Of a DNA stretch of 7,039 nucleotides, positions 1-3,847 are shown one piece after another (position 1 is the stretch's first letter; each line of letters starts with the position of its first letter). The position numbers and the translations under genes are program-made. Origin of the DNA: JACQMJ01 sp964373495. GTDB lineage: Bacteria > Patescibacteriota > Minisyncoccia > Sungbacterales > SURF-37. The stretch is taken from the NCBI GenBank assembly GCA_964373495.1, contig CAYJUW010000039.1:1-7039 (forward strand), given 5' to 3'. The notes under the pieces were generated by a model that was given only the letters and a program-made list of their open reading frames with translations, searched no databases and had not been told where the DNA came from.

Positions 1-587
1 TCGTGGGTGGCCAGGATGACCGTGGTGCCGAGCTCGTTAATCTTCTCCAGGAGCCGCACGATTTCCCAGGTGTTGACCGGGTCGAGATTGCCGGTGGGTT
101 CGTCGGCCATCAGCACGTCGGGCTGGTTAATGATGGCCCGGGCAATGGCCACGCGCTGCTTCTCGCCGCCGGAAAGCTCATGCGGGAAGTGATCCCGCTG
201 GCCGAGGAGGTCTACGAGCGCGAGGGCCTCGGGCACGCTCTCGGCAATCTCGGCCTCAGGCCGGCCGGAGGCCTCCATGGCAAAGGCCACGTTCTCGGCG
301 GCCGTCTTGCCGGAGAGAAGCTTGAAGTCCTGGAAGACCATGCCGACCCTGCGCCGGAGGTGGGGGAGGCGCCGGGGCGGGAGGGCGGTGACCTCGGTGC
401 CGTCAAAGAAAATGCGGCCGTCCGAAGGCCGCTCCTCGGCAATGAGGAGCTTCAAAATCGTTGACTTGCCCGCGCCCGACGGCCCAACCAGCGAGACAAA
501 TTCCTTGGGTTTGATCTCGAAGGTCACGTCCTCCAGAGCGGTCGAGGTCGGGGAATAAATTTTGGAAACGTGGTCGAAGTAAATCAT
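1..587 (-). CDS. ftsE: Cell-division ABC transporter ATP-binding protein FtsE (3' end cut off by window)
   Basis: FtsE is the cytoplasmic ATPase that pairs with the membrane protein FtsX at the divisome and controls peptidoglycan hydrolases during septation. Reading the minus strand from ATG at 587, about 195 residues are present and all nucleotide-binding motifs are visible in order: Walker A GPSGAGKS, Q-loop VFQDFKLL, signature LSGGEKQRVAIARA, Walker B VLMADEPTGNLD, and the switch histidine in TVILATH at the window edge. The N-terminus MIYFDHVSKIY and the wording around Walker B are typical of FtsE rather than of a nutrient importer. The last part of the gene and any ftsX lie to the left of the window. 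No clear Shine-Dalgarno precedes the ATG. A perfect TATAAT (631-626) with no good -35 lies in the end of the upstream gene. In many bacteria ftsE follows prfB directly; here a small GxxExxY gene and repeat arrays lie between them. Confidence 0.93.
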   Translation of the reverse strand, partial: MIYFDHVSKIYSPTSTALEDVTFEIKPKEFVSLVGPSGAGKSTILKLLIAEERPSDGRIFFDGTEVTALPPRRLPHLRRRVGMVFQDFKLLSGKTAAENVAFAMEASGRPEAEIAESVPEALALVDLLGQRDHFPHELSGGEKQRVAIARAIINQPDVLMADEPTGNLDPVNTWEIVRLLEKINELGTTVILATH

Positions 588-591
588 AGGA

Positions 592-644
592 AGTAGAAGC
601 AAAAGTATACGCAAGCGATCACGCAATTATAGACGCAACTTTTC
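592..644 (+). repeat. Left array of 12-bp repeat units bounding the GxxExxY gene
   Basis: Four tandem 12-nt units occupy 597-644 on the plus strand, each starting AMGCAA and followed by six variable bases: AAGCAAAAGTAT, ACGCAAGCGATC, ACGCAATTATAG, ACGCAACTTTTC. The array is preceded by AGTAG, giving an outer end AGTAGAAGCAAA. It contains the stop codon of the GxxExxY gene and lies 4 nt upstream of the ftsE start. The same array occurs in inverted orientation at 1022-1074. The two ends share an identical 12-nt outer end and match at about 20 of the first 24 positions. Confidence 0.75.
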
Positions 645-1025
645 GCGGGCGGTATCGTAAACTCTCCGTTTAATCTCTAATCGATTTCCAAAGTTAACCA
701 AAAATCCTACTCGATATGGCGTCGCTTTCAAGTACCGCCAAAACTGCTTCTCATCTTCTTTCACGAGGAACGGTTTGCTCTTCACCTCGAGGAGTATTTT
801 GCCGTTTACGACTTTATCGGGTATGTACGTTCCAACGGTTCGCCCGGCGAACACGACGGTGATTCTTTTTTGGTTGTCTACGGATAATCCGAGACCATTG
901 AGTGCAATCGTCAGCGCCTTGTCTACGATCGACTCTTTAAATGTGCTCCCGAACTGTTTCCAGACGGATTTACAGGCATCCCCGATCTTAAAGCTCTCCT
1001 CTTTATACAAAAACATCTCGGGCAT
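627..1025 (-). CDS. GxxExxY family protein (PD-(D/E)XK nuclease-like)
   Basis: This 132-residue protein belongs to the GxxExxY family, assigned to the PD-(D/E)XK nuclease superfamily; its cellular role is not established. The nuclease-like core is intact: D70 in YIPDKVV, then E80 and K82 in ILLEVKSKP. The C-terminal block FWRYLKATPYRVGFLVNFG followed by LEIKRRVYD (residues 95-124) is highly typical. The naming motif is degenerate: where G-x-x-E-x-x-Y is expected the sequence reads T28-F-K-E31-S-I-V34, so the Gly and Tyr are replaced. The ATG at 1025 lies inside the last unit of one repeat array and the TAA at 629-627 inside the opposite array. No Shine-Dalgarno is visible. Base composition is roughly 45% GC by eye, against well over 60% for both neighbours, which suggests a separate origin. 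It interrupts prfB-ftsE in the same orientation and is probably cotranscribed with them. Confidence 0.85.
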   Translation of the reverse strand: MPEMFLYKEESFKIGDACKSVWKQFGSTFKESIVDKALTIALNGLGLSVDNQKRITVVFAGRTVGTYIPDKVVNGKILLEVKSKPFLVKEDEKQFWRYLKATPYRVGFLVNFGNRLEIKRRVYDTAREKLRL

Positions 1026-1074
1026 GCTTGCGTTTAACTTCGCGTTGCCACTTGCGTTTTACTTTGCTTCTACT
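1022..1074 (-). repeat. Right, inverted array of the same 12-bp repeat
   Basis: Read on the minus strand, AGTAGAAGCAAA starts at 1074. Four 12-nt units follow at 1069-1022: AAGCAAAGTAAA, ACGCAAGTGGCA, ACGCGAAGTTAA, ACGCAAGCATGC. This mirrors the array at 592-644. The outer part encodes the last residues and the stop codon of prfB (VEAK, TAA at 1061-1059), and the innermost unit holds the ATG of the GxxExxY gene. In the reading frame of that gene the array would encode a periodic N-A-S/N-A-K pattern. The array-gene-array arrangement resembles a terminal inverted repeat element, although no target-site duplication is obvious. Confidence 0.75.
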
Positions 1075-2169
1075 CCCCGGAGTTCGGCCTCAATGAATCC
1101 GTCAAGCTCTCCATCCAGCACCGCCTCCACGTTCGAGGTTTCATACCCGGTGCGGTGGTCCTTTACCATCTGGTAAGGGTGCAGGACATAGGATCGGATT
1201 TGACTGCCCCATTCAATGGCCGGGGCCTGGCCTTTCACTCTGGCGGCCTCAATTTCCTGCTCCTTTATTTTCAGCTGGTAAAGCTTGGCCGCCAGCAGCC
1301 GCATGGCCAGCTCGCGGTTCCGCTCCTGGGAACGCTCGACCTGCACTGCCACCTGGGCCTTGGTCGGCCGGTGGGTGATGCGCACCGCGGTCTCGCGCTT
1401 GTTGACATTTTGCCCGCCCGGACCCGAGGAGCGGAAGAAATCAATCTCGATGTCCTCGGGGCGGACCGCCGCCTCCTCCGGGGCCACGAATTCGGGCATG
1501 ACCTCCACCAAGGCAAAGGAGGTGTGGCGGAGCTGCTTGGCAGAAAAGGGTGAGATGCGCACCAGCCGATGCACGCCATTCTCGCGCTTGAGGGAGCCGT
1601 AGGCGTCCGGCCCGCGGATCTCGAGCGACACGTTCTTTAAACCCCAGCCCGATGGACCGGCAAGTTCTCCGAAGTGTTCGTGGAGCGGCCGGATCCGGTA
1701 GCCGCGGCGTTCCGCCCAGCGCTCGTACATGCGCCGGAGCATGGCCGCCCAATCCTCGGCGTCCTTGCCGCCGGCCCCGGCGAAGATGGAGAGCACGGCT
1801 GCTCCGCGGTCGTACGGCCCGACGAAGCGCTGCTCGGTTTCAAGGGCGCGGATTTCCCGCTCGAGCGCCGCGGCGCGCTGCATAAGCTCCGCTCGGATCT
1901 GTGGGTTCTCGCCCGCCGCGGCCGAGGCGAGCTCCGCCAGGGCGTTGAAATCGCTGGTGAGGCGCTCCCCGCGCGAAATCTCCTTTTTCAGAGCGGCAAG
2001 CTCCTCGCTTTTTTGCTGGGCGGCGGCGCGGTCGGTCCAGAAGCCCGGGCGTACCATCTCCTGCTCGATGTTTAAAATCTTCTCTTTGGTCTTCGAAACG
2101 TCAAAGGCGGTCCGCCCATAGGCGGACTTTACCGGATAGCCACCCCAGCTTTTCCTTAAGTTCATCCAC
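1059..2169 (-). CDS. prfB: Peptide chain release factor 2, with programmed +1 frameshift
   Basis: RF2 recognises UGA and UAA stop codons in the ribosomal A site and triggers peptide release. The protein is made from two frames. Codons 1-22, from GTG at 2169, encode VDELKEKLGWLSGKVRLWADRL and end at CTT TGA (2106-2101). A +1 shift on CTT TGA C then gives DVSKTKEKILNIEQEM and onward to TAA at 1061-1059, for 369 residues in total, close to the 365 of E. coli RF2. The stop-recognition tripeptide SPF falls at 206-208 and the catalytic GGQ at 251-253, within one residue of the E. coli positions. In E. coli the shift is stimulated by a Shine-Dalgarno-like stretch 3 nt before CTT; here that position is taken by the 3' arm of a 7-bp hairpin. 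The shift should make synthesis autoregulated by RF2 level. The continuous 381-residue reading from 2204 has a false N-terminus. The GTG has no Shine-Dalgarno and is probably leaderless. The C-terminus (GVEAK) lies in the repeat array. Confidence 0.93.
2100..2127 (-). promoter_or_regulatory. prfB +1 frameshift signal: hairpin plus CTT TGA C
   Basis: On the minus strand a perfect 7-bp stem, GTCCGCC (2127-2121) with GGCGGAC (2116-2110) closing a TATG loop, is followed by 3 nt (CGC) and then the shift site CTT TGA C (2106-2100). The shift site matches the conserved prfB recoding heptamer. The usual AGGGGG-type stimulator is absent; only a weak GGCGGA lies in the 3' arm of the stem. The recoding site itself is secure because the protein frames join exactly where RF2 requires; the role of the hairpin is inference. 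Confidence 0.85.
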
Positions 2170-2204
2170 GCGGGGTAGTGTAACACGCCCATTACATAAT
2201 TCAA
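2170..2204 (-). promoter_or_regulatory. Putative leaderless promoter of prfB
   Basis: Minus strand: -35-like TTGAAT (2204-2199), a 16-nt spacer, -10-like TACACT (2182-2177), then 7 nt to the GTG start at 2169. This would put the transcription start on or next to the first codon, which fits the lack of any Shine-Dalgarno. Both hexamers match the sigma-70 consensus at 4 of 6 positions, so the call rests largely on spacing. Confidence 0.4.
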
Positions 2205-2207
2205 AAT

Positions 2208-2274
2208 TTATTGTTTGCCCGCCAGAATACCTCACCGCTCTGCGGTGAGGGCGAATGGCGGCTACAAACAATAA
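2208..2274. repeat. Long imperfect palindrome (67 nt, 25 bp paired)
   Basis: Three nested perfect stems: TTATTGTTTG (2208-2217) with CAAACAATAA (2265-2274); CCGCCA (2219-2224) with TGGCGG (2256-2261); and CCTCACCGC (2230-2238) with GCGGTGAGG (2242-2250) around a TCT loop. A 5x5 internal loop and small bulges separate them. There is no U-tract on either side, so it is not a standard terminator. It lies just upstream of the proposed prfB promoter. It could be a palindromic intergenic repeat or a small miniature mobile element; no copy of it is visible elsewhere in the window. Confidence 0.7.
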
Positions 2275-2320
2275 CCAATAACCCCGCTCAAAGTTCGCGC
2301 TTTTTTGCATGCCTGCTCGG

Positions 2321-2600
2321 TATAAAATGGTGTCGGCGGGGTAGACGCGAAGCGCGTGCGCGAACCCCGCACTATGAGCAGAACTCAAGTGCGGGGCAAG
2401 TAGTCCATCCCCCTGAAGAACGGGCGACCTGCCCCGTAGGGAACGCGAAGCGTTCTCCTTCGGGGAGCGCTTCGCCCCGGAGCATCTCGCAAACTTTGTG
2501 CGGGGTATGCCGAGGAAGATACCACACCGCTCTCTCGTGCGGTTACCGAAGATTTTCATTCCCCGGATGCCAGGTACGGCGGCGGTAATTGGTAAAATTT
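2321..2600 (+). ncRNA. Highly structured intergenic segment; possible unassigned RNA
   Basis: No convincing protein gene lies between prfB and the gene at 2829. On the plus strand a TATAAAAT box (2321-2328) precedes a run of GC-rich hairpins. Stem GCGGGGT/ACCCCGC (2336-2342 with 2364-2370) encloses ACGCG-AAG-CGCGT (2345-2357). Stem CCCCGCAC/GTGCGGGG (2365-2372 with 2389-2396) overlaps the first and excludes it. Further hairpins are GAACGC-GAA-GCGTTC (2441-2455), a UUCG-type loop (2455-2467), GGTAT/ATACC (2504-2523) and ACCGC/GCGGT (2525-2543). GTGCGGGG recurs at 2498-2505 as a second possible partner. I could not match the segment to RNase P RNA, tmRNA, SRP RNA or 6S RNA on either strand. Strand, ends and function are uncertain; it may instead be a cluster of intergenic palindromes. 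Confidence 0.3.
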
Positions 2601-2724
2601 GTTCCGGCTGTTCGAAATTGTGTAACAAGACACACCCGAGCGCATGAGAACCCGCGGACTCTCCGCCCCGTTACAACCGGACGCCCCATGCCTTCAGGCC
2701 CCGCGCGAAAGCAACTTTTTGACG

Positions 2725-2746
2725 GGGTAACGCCATGGGTAACGCC
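2725..2746 (+). repeat. Short tandem direct repeat GGGTAACGCC
   Basis: GGGTAACGCC occurs at 2725-2734 and again at 2737-2746, a 12-nt period, about 80 nt upstream of the gene at 2829. It could be a binding site or chance. The rest of 2600-2768 shows only small hairpins (TGTGT/ACACA, GCGGA-CTC-TCCGC) and no gene. Confidence 0.4.
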
Positions 2747-2768
2747 GGGTTATAGCGGGGTTCACACC

Positions 2769-2825
2769 TTGACGACATTATGCTTCACTATGCCATAGGC
2801 ATAAGATCCTTTTTCAGGAGGTGAT
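2769..2825 (+). promoter_or_regulatory. Leader of the PgeF-like gene: -35-like box, palindrome, strong Shine-Dalgarno
   Basis: TTGACG (2769-2774) is a good -35-like hexamer, but the -10 at standard spacing is poor. A perfect palindrome TATGCC-ATA-GGCATA (2789-2803) lies where a -10 or an operator would be. AGGAGGTGAT (2816-2825) is nearly the full complement of the 16S rRNA 3' end. It lies 3 nt before ATG 2829, with the core GGAGG 7 nt from it, and fixes the start. It is the only strong Shine-Dalgarno before a main gene in the window. Confidence 0.55.
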
Positions 2826-2828
2826 GGT

Positions 2829-3620
2829 ATGCAATTCCTGATGCGCCTGCCCCACGTCACGGCGCGGCTGTCGGAGCGGGCCGACGGTCCCATGGGCAGC
2901 TCCACGAACCCCGGCGACGACGGCAAGCTCGCGGCGAACCGCAGCCGGTACCTCGAGCGCTACCGCATTCCCCCGGCCGAGACGGTCATGGCCGGCCTCG
3001 TGCACGGTACGGACATTGCCGTCGCGAGCGAGGTTCCTCCCGGCGGCCGCGTCCCGGACCGGGACGGAGTCATCACCTTCGGGCCGGCAGCGGCTTTCGG
3101 CGTGGGGGATTGCTTCCCGCTTTACCTCGCACCGCTCGATCCGTCCGACGGCCGTATGCTGGCCGCCATCGCGCATGCCGGCTGGCGCGGCATCTTGAAC
3201 GGCATCGCCCGCGCCATGGTGGAGGCGCTCGCGGCACGGGGCGTTGATCCTCTGCAGAATCTTGCCGTGGCCATTGGCCCCGGCATTGGCGAGTGCTGCT
3301 TCACGGTCCGCGATGACGAACGCGGAGTCAACCAGTACTGCGATCACGGCTACGGTGCATTCGTGAAAGACGCCGGCGAAGATGAGCAGGGGAAGCTCTT
3401 CCGCGTTGACCTTCTCGGTATCCTCCGCAGTCAGCTCAGCGACCTCGGCATACCCGAAACGGAGATTGAGATTCAGGCCCCGTGTACCTACTGCACCCGC
3501 ACACGGAGCGGCCGCCTGCGGTTCTTCTCCTGGCGGCGTGATCGCGTTAAGGGAAACAACATGCTCGCGGTCATTCACCTCAATCGGGCGGAACGACGCA
3601 TCGAAGCCATCCGGCTCTAG
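2829..3620 (+). CDS. pgeF: PgeF/YfiH family protein (multicopper polyphenol oxidase-like; purine nucleoside phosphorylase)
   Basis: This 263-residue protein belongs to the Cu-oxidase_4 (formerly DUF152, YfiH/YlmD) family. Members were first named laccases; characterised ones act on purine nucleosides (phosphorolysis, adenosine deamination), and E. coli PgeF has been linked to editing of peptidoglycan precursors. The metal-site residues are visible: H59 in LVHG, C95 in VGDCFPLYL and H116 in AHAGWRG. The H-to-C distance of 36 equals that in E. coli YfiH, while C-to-H is 21 instead of 17. Also typical are DGVIT (79-83), GPGIGECCFTV (150-160) and the C-terminal block FFSWRRDRVKGNNMLAVI (232-249). 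The protein should be cytoplasmic. ATG 2829 is fixed by the Shine-Dalgarno at 2816. It is a single plus-strand gene with its own terminator. Which activity it has here is inferred from the family only. Confidence 0.9.
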   Translation: MQFLMRLPHVTARLSERADGPMGSSTNPGDDGKLAANRSRYLERYRIPPAETVMAGLVHGTDIAVASEVPPGGRVPDRDGVITFGPAAAFGVGDCFPLYLAPLDPSDGRMLAAIAHAGWRGILNGIARAMVEALAARGVDPLQNLAVAIGPGIGECCFTVRDDERGVNQYCDHGYGAFVKDAGEDEQGKLFRVDLLGILRSQLSDLGIPETEIEIQAPCTYCTRTRSGRLRFFSWRRDRVKGNNMLAVIHLNRAERRIEAIRL

Positions 3621-3632
3621 CTCCAACCCGAA

Positions 3633-3664
3633 CGCCCCGCCGGAAGTCCCGCGGGGCGGTTTTC
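3633..3664 (+). terminator. Intrinsic terminator of the PgeF-like gene
   Basis: A perfect 8-bp stem, CGCCCCGC (3633-3640) with GCGGGGCG (3651-3658), closes a 10-nt loop and is followed by a T-rich tract at 3660-3663. It begins 12 nt after the TAG stop. On the other strand no U-tract follows, so it acts mainly rightward. It adjoins the 3' end of the tRNA-like fragment coming from the other direction. Confidence 0.85.
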
Positions 3665-3665
3665 T

Positions 3666-3707
3666 TGGTGCCGGGGGCGAGATTCGAACTCGCGACTTGC
3701 TGTTTAT
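3666..3707 (-). pseudogene. tRNA-like 3' half with encoded CCA
   Basis: On the minus strand this has a perfect T-arm, GCGAG-TTCGAAT-CTCGC, then an acceptor 3' strand CCCCGGC and A-CCA (ending at 3666). No matching 5' half (expected GCCGGGG) lies directly upstream, where the intact tRNA-Thr sits. The nearest candidate 5' half is on the far side of that tRNA at 3847-3818 (GCCGGAG, 6 of 7 acceptor pairs possible). The segment before the T-arm does not form a standard anticodon arm. It is either a remnant of a decayed tRNA or the 3' part of an interrupted tRNA-like structure. Confidence 0.6.
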
Positions 3708-3725
3708 TCAGCCCGCGTTGGAAAA
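3708..3725. repeat. Left inverted repeat flanking tRNA-Thr
   Basis: Plus strand TCAGCCCGCGTTGGAAAA directly abuts the 3' end of the tRNA-Thr. Its partner is the inverted copy at 3802-3817, where the minus strand reads TCAGCCCGTTAGAAAA. The two match at 15 of 16 positions with one 2-nt indel, so the transcript can form a long helix with the tRNA at its tip. Confidence 0.7.
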
Positions 3726-3796
3726 GCCCGAGAGTGGATTCGAACCACCAGCCTACCGCTTACGAAGCGGTTGCTCTACCGTTGAGCTACTCGGGC
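3726..3796 (-). tRNA. tRNA-Thr (anticodon CGT)
   Basis: A complete 71-nt cloverleaf on the minus strand: acceptor GCCCGAG/CTCGGGC, D-stem GCTC/GAGC, anticodon arm ACCGC-TTCGTAA-GCGGT giving anticodon CGT (reads ACG), variable loop AGGCT, T-arm GGTGG-TTCGAAT-CCACT. No CCA is encoded; TTTTC follows. It lies 41 nt downstream of the DUF4015 gene on the same strand and may be processed from the same transcript. It is flanked by inverted repeats and tRNA-like halves. Confidence 0.93.
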
Positions 3797-3801
3797 GAAA
3801 C

Positions 3802-3817
3802 TTTTCTAACGGGCTGA
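3802..3817. repeat. Right inverted repeat flanking tRNA-Thr
   Basis: Partner of the repeat at 3708-3725. On the minus strand the sequence lies 5 nt (GTTTC) upstream of the tRNA-Thr. The paired arms consist of an 8-bp TCAGCCCG/CGGGCTGA helix, a TT/AA step next to a 2-nt bulge, one A-C mismatch, and GAAAA/TTTTC. Confidence 0.7.
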
Positions 3818-3847
3818 GCAGTTACTCTGCCGCTAAGTTACTCCGGC
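3818..3847 (-). pseudogene. tRNA-like 5' half overlapping the end of the DUF4015 gene
   Basis: Minus strand: GCCGGAG-TA-ACTT-AGCGGCA-GAGT-A-ACTGC. This is an acceptor 5' strand, a pairable D-arm (ACTT/GAGT) and the start of an anticodon stem. It matches the intact tRNA-Thr at about 24 of the first 31 positions. After ACTGC the sequence leaves the tRNA pattern and enters the inverted repeat. The first seven bases are also the last codons of the DUF4015 gene, and its TAA stop follows. ACTGCT could pair with AGCAAGT in the 3' half with one bulged A. Confidence 0.5.

Noticed and set aside
591..1074. CRISPR array at the 12-bp repeats
   Set aside because: Units are 12 bp with 6-nt variable parts and no spacer-sized gaps, and the arrays overlap start and stop codons of genes.
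1059..2204. RF2 as a single continuous 381-residue ORF from ATG 2204
   Set aside because: Its first 34 residues do not resemble RF2, while the other frame up to CTT TGA does, so the frameshifted reading is correct.
2101..2628. A 175-residue minus-strand ORF running into the prfB shift site
   Set aside because: Only its last 22 codons (GTG at 2169 onward) match an RF2 N-terminus. The upstream part crosses the long palindrome and GC-rich hairpins, has no recognisable domain and looks open by composition.
2725..2746. GGGTAACGCC resembles the M13/lacZ cloning-vector region
   Set aside because: Only about 10-14 nt match and no further vector sequence follows, so contamination is not supported.
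2321..2820. RNase P RNA, tmRNA, SRP RNA or 6S RNA in the prfB-pgeF gap
   Set aside because: I looked on both strands for the RNase P GAGGAAAGTCC and ACAGAA elements, tRNA-like tmRNA ends and the SRP GGAAGGA loop, and found none convincing.
2814..3626. Minus-strand ORF (270 residues) opposite the PgeF-like gene
   Set aside because: It is a shadow of a well-supported gene with a Shine-Dalgarno and terminator, and has no recognisable motif.
3666..3847. A group I or archaeal-type intron in a tRNA anticodon loop containing tRNA-Thr
   Set aside because: No group I core or bulge-helix-bulge motif is visible, and joining the outer halves does not give a normal anticodon loop with U33.
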